DNA of 15,832 nucleotides from Chloroflexota bacterium. GTDB taxonomy: Bacteria; Chloroflexota; Anaerolineae; Promineifilales; Promineifilaceae. The stretch is from NCBI GenBank assembly GCA_008501785.1, contig QQUD01000956.1:1-15832 (forward strand). Direction: 5' to 3'. Below the pieces are notes generated by a model. The model was not told the origin of the DNA, did no database searches, and worked only from the letters and a program-made list of their open reading frames with translations. The position numbers and the translations under genes are program-made. Of the stretch, positions 7,154-13,190 are shown piece after piece (position 1 is the stretch's first letter; each line of letters starts with the position of its first letter).

Positions 7154-7963
7154 ATGAGCCATCGATCTCCCAACCAACCTTTTGCTGATGAAAATGGACC
7201 CGTCATTTTGGCGCATCGTGGGTGGCGTGGACTGTACCCTGAAAACACGATGCTGGCGTTTGAAAAGGCGGCTGAACTGCCAATTGATGGGCTGGAAATT
7301 GATATTCACAGTACGGCCGATGATGTGCCGGTGGTGATTCACGATGCCACAGTAGATCGCACAACAAATGGCAGCGGACCTGTGCATGACTTTACGCTAG
7401 CTGAATTGAAAAAGCTGGATGCCGGGTATCGTTGGACGAATGATGACGGTAAAAGCTACCCGTTTCGGGGGCGTAGCATCACCATTCCGACGCTGGCTGA
7501 AGTGTTTGAGGCGTTTCCGCATTTGTGGATTAATGTGGACATCAAGCAAGAGTCGCCTTCGATGGTGAAGCTGTTTGCGGATACGATTCGCCAGCACAAC
7601 ATGATTGATAAAATGTGTGTCGGCTCGTTTAGTGACAAAAATGTGGCCGATTTTCGTAAGGAGCTGCCTGAAGTGGCTAAATCCGGGTCTGCGTGGGAAG
7701 TGCGGCGTTTGTTTATCATGAAGACGTTACAGCTCAGTCGTTTGTATTGGGGTGGGGCAAATGTGATGCAAATTCCTGAGTATGAAGGAAATATTCATCT
7801 GGTGACAAAACGTTTTGTGAAAGCGGCGCATCGGAATGGGATTGCGGTGCATGTGTGGACAGTGAATGAAACGGCCGTTATGCAACACTTACTCAACATC
7901 GGCGTCGATGGCCTTGTCACCGACTTTCCAGACCGCGCCTTGAAACTGGTGGGGAGGCTGTAA
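7154..7963 (+). CDS. Glycerophosphodiester phosphodiesterase
   Basis: 269 residues, the normal length for a cytoplasmic UgpQ-type enzyme with no signal peptide. It hydrolyses glycerophosphodiesters to glycerol-3-phosphate and an alcohol. The catalytic and metal-binding signature is complete: H21-R22-G23 and P29-E30-N31 at the N-terminus, E48 and D50 (GLEIDIH), H63-D64 (VVIHDATVDRTTNGSG), later INVDIK, and a C-terminal VWTVNE plus GVDGLVTDFP. No Shine-Dalgarno precedes ATG 7154; instead TACAAT lies 9 nt upstream, so the transcript may be leaderless. The stop codon abuts the ATG of the Nudix gene, so the two form an operon. An AACGGCCGTT copy is inside the gene (7870-7879), read as E-T-A-V. Confidence 0.93.
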   Translation: MSHRSPNQPFADENGPVILAHRGWRGLYPENTMLAFEKAAELPIDGLEIDIHSTADDVPVVIHDATVDRTTNGSGPVHDFTLAELKKLDAGYRWTNDDGKSYPFRGRSITIPTLAEVFEAFPHLWINVDIKQESPSMVKLFADTIRQHNMIDKMCVGSFSDKNVADFRKELPEVAKSGSAWEVRRLFIMKTLQLSRLYWGGANVMQIPEYEGNIHLVTKRFVKAAHRNGIAVHVWTVNETAVMQHLLNIGVDGLVTDFPDRALKLVGRL

Positions 7964-8368
7964 ATGGCAATTCGGCAGCGTGTCAGTTTGTATTTTGTGC
8001 GGGATGGAAAGCTGTTGTTGATTTATCGATGGAAAAACGGCCGTTCCTTCCACGTCCTCCCCGGTGGCGGCGTTGAACCGGGAGAAACGCTTGTAGAAGC
8101 TGCCCACCGCGAGGCCAAAGAAGAAACCAACTTTGACATTGAATTGGGGCCGCTACTGTGGCACCGTGAACCTGATGCGATCAATGAAGAATTTGCTTAT
8201 CTGGTTGCTAATTTTGAAGGTGAACTGTGCCTTGGCGGTCCTGAAGCTGTAAAACAGTCCCCAACTAACATCTATCGTTTTGATTGGATTCCGTTGCCGG
8301 ACATCTACGAGTTTGTTATTTGGCCGGGTCCAGTACTTGTGGATGTGTTACAGAATGCGCTGGATTAG
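7964..8368 (+). CDS. Nudix hydrolase
   Basis: 134 residues, a single Nudix domain. The Nudix box GX5EX7REUXEEXGU runs from G35: G35, E41 and R49-E50-A51-K52-E53-E54 are present, while the near-invariant Gly near the end is Asn56. These enzymes cleave nucleoside diphosphates linked to another moiety; the substrate cannot be told from sequence. The start codon directly follows the TAA of the phosphodiesterase gene, giving translational coupling. The 3' end overlaps the convergent MgtC gene by 4 nt (8365-8368). A palindromic AACGGCCGTT (8036-8045) encodes part of WKNGRSF. Confidence 0.92.
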   Translation: MAIRQRVSLYFVRDGKLLLIYRWKNGRSFHVLPGGGVEPGETLVEAAHREAKEETNFDIELGPLLWHREPDAINEEFAYLVANFEGELCLGGPEAVKQSPTNIYRFDWIPLPDIYEFVIWPGPVLVDVLQNALD

Positions 8369-8916
8369 TCTTTTCCTTGTCGTTTTTTGTGTTTCTGCCT
8401 TTCTTTCTCTAGGATACGCTCATACACTTCTTGGTGATGTTGTTGGCGCACCTCTGACTTTGCTGCTAACCAGGCGGTGAGCGGACGGAGGATAGTTAGA
8501 ACTAACGTCGTCATCAATGTTGTGATAATGCCTAACCCATAGAGGCTTGTTGCCGATGCCATGCCAACCGCAGCCACCATCCAAATCGTCGCCGCTGTTG
8601 TCAGCCCATGTACTGCCTTCTTTGTTTGAATAACAGCACCTGCACCGAGAAACCCAACCCCTGTCACAATCTGCGCGGCGACGCGGGCTGTGTCCTGGGC
8701 CGCGCCGGTCAAGGGAAAAGCCTTGATTGATAAAATTGTAAAAAGACAAGAACTACTGGCAATCATGATATTGGTGCGCAAACCAGCCGGGTGGCCGTTT
8801 AACTCTCGTTCAATCCCTACAATTCCGCCTAAAATGCTGGCGAGTGTCAGTTGCCCAATAGCAGTCAAATCCAATGATTGTTGTAGCTGTGCTACCAATT
8901 CTGGCAAAGTTTCCAT
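8365..8916 (-). CDS. MgtC/SapB family membrane protein
   Basis: 183 residues, with AAGGAG upstream of ATG. The N-terminal part carries the family signature (GGIVGIERELNGHPAGLRT) and successive hydrophobic segments: about 18-36, 49-65, 80-97 (IVTGVGFLGAGAVIQ), 104-125 (LTTAATIWMVAAVGMASA) and 127-147. The C-terminus is a highly charged, probably coiled tail rich in K, E, R and Q. MgtC proteins of pathogens help survival at low Mg2+ and inside phagocytes; environmental SapB-type homologues are poorly understood. It is convergent with the Nudix gene and separated from the next upstream minus-strand gene by 321 nt. Confidence 0.9.
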   Translation of the reverse strand: METLPELVAQLQQSLDLTAIGQLTLASILGGIVGIERELNGHPAGLRTNIMIASSSCLFTILSIKAFPLTGAAQDTARVAAQIVTGVGFLGAGAVIQTKKAVHGLTTAATIWMVAAVGMASATSLYGLGIITTLMTTLVLTILRPLTAWLAAKSEVRQQHHQEVYERILEKERQKHKKRQGKD

Positions 8917-9237
8917 ATTTTTTACTCCTTATGTGCCCTATCAGATGTGTAGATGAAGTTTGGGCTGTTCAAAACGGTTTCGCCATGTTCTGTGTCCGAA
9001 TAATCATTGTGGGCAAAGCTGCGTTTTCTAGGGTTGTACTTTTATCCTGAGAAGTTTTGGGTGAATGATTTAGGTAGATTGTTGGATGTGCTGCGGTGGG
9101 GAGGATGGAAACGGCCGTTTTTCGCTTTTTTCTGATGTTATCATATTCGCTTTACAAAAAGATACGTACAACTTATCAAAAAGATACGTATCTCTTGAGC
9201 AAAAGATACGTGTTTTTTTGATGGTTAAACAGTTGGG
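8917..9237. promoter_or_regulatory. Upstream region of mgtC-like gene: palindrome and 22-bp iterons
   Basis: No gene is seen here. The region contains one AACGGCCGTT copy (9110-9119) and the three-copy direct repeat described at 9155-9212. It lies between the end of the beta-propeller gene and the start of the MgtC-like gene, both on the minus strand, so the mgtC promoter should be within it. I found no clear consensus promoter. Confidence 0.45.
9155..9212. repeat. Three direct repeats AAAAGATACGT with exact 22-bp period
   Basis: Copies at 9155-9168, 9177-9190 and 9200-9212 share AAAAGATACGT and are phased at exactly 22 bp, two helical turns. The middle copy includes the perfect 12-bp palindrome AGATACGTATCT. 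The arrangement suggests cooperative binding of a regulator on one face of the DNA. Confidence 0.7.
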
Positions 9238-9912
9238 TTAATCTTTGATAGTTGCCCGATACAGTTTTCCTGTTCCAGAATGGCTCATCCACAATTCCTC
9301 ATTGGCCCACATTAAGCCCATTGGCAAAAAATCAAGTTTGTATCGGGCTAACTCGTTACCGTTTGTTGGGTCTAGTTTTAGCAGGGCAAAGTGCTGCTCA
9401 TCCCCTTCCCAGTCGAAATGGTTGTATTGCTCGTTGAAGGTCATGGGATAAGCGAAACCTAACCAGAGCGCCCCATCGTGCCATACTAGGCCACCGGCTG
9501 CCAGTGGTGCCGGAATCGTGTGCAACACATCGCCGCTTTCGTGGTTTAGCGCAAAGATTTTGCCGTTGCGCTGCGAAACGGCCCACAGCTTTTCGCCATC
9601 CCAGGCCACGCCAGATAGCCAGCCATGCTCCCAGACCATGATGGTCTGGTCGAAGTCGTTGGTTTCGGCGTTGATGCGGCGCAGCGTGCCGCCGTCGTGC
9701 AGCGATTGCCAGAGTGCATTGCCATCCCACGTCAAGCCGCTTAAATTTCCTGGACACACCAATTCAATGTCATGCTCGCCTGTTTCAGGATTGATGCGGT
9801 AAATCTTGCTGCTGCTGTAGTCGGCGTTCCAGAGGTAACGGCCGTCCCACGCTAGTCCAACCGGCCCGTTTCCTGGTGAATCATAAGAACCTAAAATTTC
9901 AATTGCTGCCAT
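9238..9912 (-). CDS. Five-bladed beta-propeller-like protein
   Basis: 224 residues, with GGAAGGG upstream of ATG. Five repeats of the form GLxWDGxxLW (beginning near residues 19, 59, 101, 142 and 198) mark propeller blades: GLAWDGRYLWNAD, GLTWDGNALWQS, GVAWDGEKLWAVS, GLVWHDGALWLGF, GLMWANEELWMSH. Between them are turns such as KIYRINPETGE and KIFALNHESGD. This is the pattern of glutamine cyclotransferase-like or PQQ/NHL-like propellers. There is no signal peptide and no recognisable catalytic residues, so the function is unknown. A terminator for the upstream DAHP synthase lies between the two genes, so it is probably transcribed separately. Confidence 0.8.
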   Translation of the reverse strand: MAAIEILGSYDSPGNGPVGLAWDGRYLWNADYSSSKIYRINPETGEHDIELVCPGNLSGLTWDGNALWQSLHDGGTLRRINAETNDFDQTIMVWEHGWLSGVAWDGEKLWAVSQRNGKIFALNHESGDVLHTIPAPLAAGGLVWHDGALWLGFAYPMTFNEQYNHFDWEGDEQHFALLKLDPTNGNELARYKLDFLPMGLMWANEELWMSHSGTGKLYRATIKD

Positions 9913-9975
9913 TGCTACCCTTCCGTATTTTTAAGCCAAATATTTGCAGATTGTACTGTGTTGCGGGGTGTGGGC

Positions 9976-10005
9976 AAAAAAAAGAGCGCATACTCATGTA
10001 TGCAC
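9976..10005 (-). terminator. Intrinsic terminator after DAHP synthase
   Basis: On the minus strand GTGCATAC-ATGA-GTATGCGC forms an 8-bp stem (one G-U) with a tetraloop. It is followed after TC by a run of eight T (9976-9983). It lies about 30 nt beyond the stop codon of the DAHP synthase gene. Confidence 0.85.
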
Positions 10006-10035
10006 CCTTAAAAGAATCACAAAATTCGCAAACGG

Positions 10036-11055
10036 TTAATTGACATCACGCCCAACAGCCTGGGCAATTGCTTTCATTTCTACAACAAGTTCCGCAAAAC
10101 GTTCGGGTTTGAGCGATTGACGGCCGTCAGACATCGCTTCCTCAGGTTTTTGGTGTACTTCAAGGATGACGCCATCGGCACCGGCCGCGACGCTGCCCTT
10201 TGCCACACCGGCTACATATTCCCATTTACCTGTTGCATGGCTGGGATCAGAAATGATGGGCAAATGGGTTAAATGCTTTACAACTGGAATCGCATTCAAA
10301 TCAAACGTATTCCGCGTATATTTTTCAAAGGTACGAATACCACGTTCGCAAAGCATGACGCGGGTGTTGCCGTGGCTGAGGATATATTCGGCACACATCA
10401 ACCACTCTTCAATCAGGCTGCTCATGCCGCGTTTGAGCAGCACCGGATGCTGCGATTTGCCGACGGCATGCAGCAGCGCATAGTTTTGCATGTTGCGTGC
10501 GCCAATTTGCAGCACATCAGCATATTCACAAACCAGCGGCACCAAGCTAGGTTCCATCACTTCTGTCACAATGGGGAGACCCGTTTGCTCACGCGCTTCA
10601 GCTAAATATTGCAAACCCTCTTCGCCAAGCCCCTGGAAAGAATAGGGGGACGAACGGGGTTTAAAGGCACCGCCGCGCAAGGCATGAGCGCCTGCTTCTT
10701 TGACAGCGTGTGCTATTTCAATGATTTGGGTGCGGCTTTCAACCGAGCAAGGTCCGGCCATGATGAACAAATCTTTACCACCAACCATGTGTTGCCCAAT
10801 GGGGAAGGCAGTTGGGTCTGGTTTAAATTCACGGCTGGCAATTTTGTATGGTTTTAATACAGGTACGACACGTTCTACGCCTGTTACGCGTTCGATTTGT
10901 TCTTTGTTGAGGGGACGTTCATCACCAATAATGCCGATAATGGTGCGTTCGCTGCCGGTAGAAAGATGGACTTGAAAGCCCTGGTCTTCGGCCCAGGCAA
11001 TAACGGCCGATTTGTCACTCATGCTTGCGCCTGGTTTCATAATAACAATCATCAT
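10036..11055 (-). CDS. aroF: 3-deoxy-7-phosphoheptulonate (DAHP) synthase, type I-beta
   Basis: 339 residues, start ATG with AGAGGAAG upstream. The enzyme condenses phosphoenolpyruvate and erythrose-4-phosphate, the first step of the shikimate pathway. Residues 1-70 form the ferredoxin-like regulatory domain ([10 protein letters not shown]) of Thermotoga-type enzymes. The catalytic barrel shows [65 protein letters not shown] and [19 protein letters not shown]. It lies 236 nt downstream of the chorismate mutase on the same strand, and a terminator follows. The pair belongs to Phe/Tyr/Trp synthesis, and the aromatic attenuator upstream of the mutase may control both. Confidence 0.95.
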   Translation of the reverse strand: MMIVIMKPGASMSDKSAVIAWAEDQGFQVHLSTGSERTIIGIIGDERPLNKEQIERVTGVERVVPVLKPYKIASREFKPDPTAFPIGQHMVGGKDLFIMAGPCSVESRTQIIEIAHAVKEAGAHALRGGAFKPRSSPYSFQGLGEEGLQYLAEAREQTGLPIVTEVMEPSLVPLVCEYADVLQIGARNMQNYALLHAVGKSQHPVLLKRGMSSLIEEWLMCAEYILSHGNTRVMLCERGIRTFEKYTRNTFDLNAIPVVKHLTHLPIISDPSHATGKWEYVAGVAKGSVAAGADGVILEVHQKPEEAMSDGRQSLKPERFAELVVEMKAIAQAVGRDVN

Positions 11056-11098
11056 GTTGCTTCCTCTTTGCCTCGATGAAAAGGTCTAGGATTTTTTT

Positions 11099-11249
11099 AC
11101 TGAAGCAAATCCCTTTTTGTCAGGTTTTTGTTAACTATTGCTTCAGTTTAGGCAGTTTCACAAAAATAGTTATGGTATTAAGTTCATTAAACTGCCTTTA
11201 AGTCATTGCCAGAAGGTATTGTTTCCCATGATTATTTTTCGGCAATGAC
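11099..11249 (-). repeat. Three tandem hairpins of near-identical geometry between aroH and aroF
   Basis: Three consecutive perfect inverted repeats: 11099-11108 with 11138-11147 (10 bp, 29-nt loop), 11150-11158 with 11189-11197 (9 bp, 30-nt loop), and 11202-11210 with 11241-11249 (9 bp, 30-nt loop). Stem sequences differ but spacing is nearly constant and TTTA-like linkers separate them. They fill the leader of the DAHP synthase gene. They could be RNA stem-loops or protein-binding sites; no T-tract follows, so they are not simple terminators. Confidence 0.65.
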
Positions 11250-11291
11250 CTTAGCAGTATAAGCCTTTTTCCCTAAACCCGCATCATCGAT

Positions 11292-11765
11292 TTATAGTGA
11301 GTGCTCCAGCACGCGAATCATTGCTTCCATTGCATTAATCTGCGGGGGGCGTACAGGGGGCAAATCCTTTCGATCTGGGCGTAATGAACGCGCATCTCGC
11401 ATGTAGATGTGAGCAATTTCTTTTGGAGCACGGGTTGTATTCCAGTGAATCATGACGCGGATGCAGCGAGGCAAGCTGCCGGGTACATCCATTTCATGAC
11501 TGCACATGAGGGCCGCATCGGTCCAACCAAGTTGGCGAGCGGCTAGTGCAGGGTAGGTTGTGTTTAAATCGGTGGTGGTTGTGAAGTAAACGCTGGCGAT
11601 GTCATCAATATGCATATGGTTGGCATCGACGATTGCTTGCAGCAGTTCTCGTGTTGCTGACAAAATTTCTTCAGCATCATTATGATTCACGGTAATTGCA
11701 CCGCGAACGCCACGACAGACCATCATTCTTTTTCCATTATTGTTATCATTTCCATTTGCGTACAT
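11292..11765 (-). CDS. aroH: Chorismate mutase, AroH type
   Basis: 157 residues from ATG 11765, preceded by TTAGGGGAAGATAAA. A TTG 18 nt upstream also keeps the frame open but would overlap the ribosome binding site. The enzyme rearranges chorismate to prephenate for Phe and Tyr synthesis. It aligns by eye with the Bacillus subtilis monofunctional AroH fold: [10 protein letters not shown] carrying the active-site Arg, the Thr-rich [12 protein letters not shown] segment, and [21 protein letters not shown] with the active-site Glu and Arg. A short Asn-rich extension ([11 protein letters not shown]) precedes the family start. It lies directly behind a Phe/Tyr attenuator. Confidence 0.93.
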   Translation of the reverse strand: MYANGNDNNNGKRMMVCRGVRGAITVNHNDAEEILSATRELLQAIVDANHMHIDDIASVYFTTTTDLNTTYPALAARQLGWTDAALMCSHEMDVPGSLPRCIRVMIHWNTTRAPKEIAHIYMRDARSLRPDRKDLPPVRPPQINAMEAMIRVLEHSL

Positions 11766-11856
11766 TTTATCTTCCCCTAACAAATATGTGATTCATGCCC
11801 ATTTGCTATTTCCTAAGCAAAGTGCTTTTTCTGCGAATGGGCTGTAAACAAAAAAA

Positions 11857-11874
11857 ACGCGGCTTATGCCGCGT
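11857..11874 (-). terminator. Attenuator terminator of the chorismate mutase leader
   Basis: On the minus strand ACGCGGC-ATAA-GCCGCGT is a perfect 7-bp GC-rich stem with a 4-nt loop, and a run of T follows (11850-11857). It lies between the leader peptide stop codon and the chorismate mutase start, so it would end transcription prematurely. Its 5' arm can instead pair with an upstream segment (see the antiterminator entry). Confidence 0.88.
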
Positions 11875-11949
11875 CTTGTTGACTTTTTTGTATGGTTGCC
11901 GTTTCGCTTTACTTTAGCGCGTTACGACCTCCTACGCATCAACTGCGGC
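11868..11949 (-). promoter_or_regulatory. Antiterminator pairing that competes with the attenuator
   Basis: On the minus strand GCCGC-A-GTTGA (11949 to 11939) can pair with TCAAC-AAGAC-GCGGC (11882 to 11868), forming two 5-bp helices and sequestering the terminator 5' arm. The first strand lies in the last codons of the leader peptide, so a ribosome finishing the peptide covers it while one stalled at the Phe/Tyr codons leaves it free. A further alternative pairs the control-codon region (GTTGCC 11993-11988 and the following U-rich stretch) with GGCAAC (11900-11895) and GCTAAAGTAAAGC (11918-11906). Confidence 0.7.
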
Positions 11950-12005
11950 GTTGGAAGTGTGCTAAAAAAGTAAAAGCTAAAATAGAAGGCAACTTTCTTG
12001 TTCAT
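11922..12005 (-). CDS. Aromatic leader peptide (pheL-like) of the chorismate mutase attenuator
   Basis: A 27-residue frame (ATG 12005 to TAA 11924-11922) beginning MNKKVAFYFSFYFFSTLP. Seven of the eight residues 7-14 are Phe or Tyr (five Phe, two Tyr) with one Ser between. This composition and the position before a terminator are hallmarks of transcription attenuation, as in the enterobacterial pheA leader. Low charged tRNA-Phe or tRNA-Tyr would stall the ribosome here, allow the antiterminator and permit transcription of chorismate mutase. There is no Shine-Dalgarno site, and the -10 box ends 8 nt before the ATG, so the peptide is probably translated from a leaderless or nearly leaderless RNA. 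Confidence 0.85.
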   Translation of the reverse strand: MNKKVAFYFSFYFFSTLPTPQLMRRRS

Positions 12006-12013
12006 TGTGAGGC

Positions 12014-12042
12014 ACTATAGCATTTTGAATGGGAACCGTCAA
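12014..12042 (-). promoter_or_regulatory. Sigma-70 promoter of the chorismate mutase operon
   Basis: On the minus strand TTGACG (12042-12037) and TATAGT (12019-12014) are separated by exactly 17 bp. Each hexamer differs from consensus at a single position. Transcription should begin around 12005-12008, at the start of the leader peptide. Confidence 0.85.
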
Positions 12043-12120
12043 GGGGTGAAAAAAAATTTGTAGGAATCAACGAAATTGCCCAGGTTTGTTTGGAGGATAT
12101 GGCTAACGGCCGTTTCCCTC

Positions 12121-13119
12121 TCACGCTTCCTCTTGTACCCAGCGTAACAAATCAAGCAGCACATCCAGCGTTACGGTGCGTGTCCGTTCCAGGCGATGCG
12201 GTGGTTTGCTCGATTGAAGCAGCCCATTCATCTCGTCTTCATCGCCGCCAAGTGCATTGCTTTTATGCATCAACAACGCCATCGGACGCGGCCCAATATC
12301 GCGCACATACCGGCTCAATAAATAGGTGTACGGATTACTGTTTTGGAAAATGTGCTTTGGCGAAAATCCAGCTTGAGCCTTGCCGATACCAATCACCCCT
12401 TTGATATTTTTGACACCACTGGCCCACATCAACCCCAAACCAGAGGCTAAGGGCTGTCCCAGAATAATCGGTTTGGTGGGCAGCATTTGAATTAAAATGT
12501 TCAAATCGTCCCATAAATGTTCTGGTTTAAGGCGGTAGTTGGTGCTGGCATGCAGCAAATACCGCAGCGGATCGAGTCCGTACACATGATAACCAGCGTC
12601 TGCTAGATTGGTGCAGAGCGTATCATCGGATTTGCTGAAGTTGCTGTAGGTTGACAGGTAGAGGATAGTTGGTGGCGCCATATCTGCGCCGATTGGGGGG
12701 TAATAATAGCTTTCCATGACCGAACCGATGCCCAAAGGCCATAAATTTACCTGACCGGCTTCGGATGTCGGGTTGCCAAGAAACCCAAAATTAATACGGC
12801 CAAATCGCTCTTTGGCCCATTCGCGAATCGCATGCAGGTCTAAATGAAAATTTTGATCACCCATGATGCCATCGCTGTCACCTGTGGCACGTAGATCAAA
12901 AACGAGATGGGCAATTTTTCCTTTGGGGCCATAAGATTTGACATCTTGACGGGCGCAAGTAATTACGCTTGATTTTGTCAGAGGATATTTGGGGACCCAC
13001 ACACGCAAAACGCGCAAATCCTCATCTTTCATATCGGCTGGTTTTACTAAAACACAATCGATATAGAGTTCATCATCGGTCAATACCCCGAAACTTTCTT
13101 CTACGAATGATAAGGCCAT
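12121..13119 (-). CDS. Alpha/beta-hydrolase-like protein, catalytic Ser apparently missing
   Basis: 332 residues, with AAGGA before ATG. Residues 71-84 (HLVFDLRATGDSDG) match the D-x-R-G-x-G-x-S-x-G oxyanion/turn segment of alpha/beta hydrolases, with Ala in place of the usual Gly. Residues about 150-230 (TILYLSTYSN, LADAGYHVYGLDPLRYLL, PEHLWDDLNILIQ, PIILGQPLASG) recall VirJ/AcvB-like or dienelactone-type folds, but the nucleophile elbow GxSxG is replaced by GQPLA, so hydrolase activity is doubtful. No signal peptide. It is the third gene of a coaX, lipoprotein, hydrolase-like run, separated from the lipoprotein gene by 70 nt containing a 12-bp inverted repeat. Confidence 0.6.
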   Translation of the reverse strand: MALSFVEESFGVLTDDELYIDCVLVKPADMKDEDLRVLRVWVPKYPLTKSSVITCARQDVKSYGPKGKIAHLVFDLRATGDSDGIMGDQNFHLDLHAIREWAKERFGRINFGFLGNPTSEAGQVNLWPLGIGSVMESYYYPPIGADMAPPTILYLSTYSNFSKSDDTLCTNLADAGYHVYGLDPLRYLLHASTNYRLKPEHLWDDLNILIQMLPTKPIILGQPLASGLGLMWASGVKNIKGVIGIGKAQAGFSPKHIFQNSNPYTYLLSRYVRDIGPRPMALLMHKSNALGGDEDEMNGLLQSSKPPHRLERTRTVTLDVLLDLLRWVQEEA

Positions 13120-13144
13120 GCTGATTCCTTCTACAATTTGTAAA

Positions 13145-13190
13145 GTAATCGTTCGGTTCCGAAACTGCTATTTTATTTCCGAACGATTAC
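13145..13190 (-). promoter_or_regulatory. 12-bp inverted repeat after the lipoprotein gene
   Basis: GTAATCGTTCGG (13145-13156) pairs perfectly with CCGAACGATTAC (13179-13190) across a 22-nt spacer that holds another CCGAA. The distal arm touches the lipoprotein stop codon. On the minus strand only TTTACAAATTG follows, a poor T-tract, so it may be a weak terminator, an mRNA 3'-end stabiliser or an operator for the downstream gene. Confidence 0.5.

Noticed and set aside
11099..11249. CRISPR array
   Set aside because: The regular stems of 9-10 bp have different sequences, and the roughly 30-nt intervals are hairpin loops, not spacers between identical repeats.
11099..11249. T-box leader for aroF
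   Set aside because: No recognisable T-box sequence and no terminator with T-tract before the aroF start.
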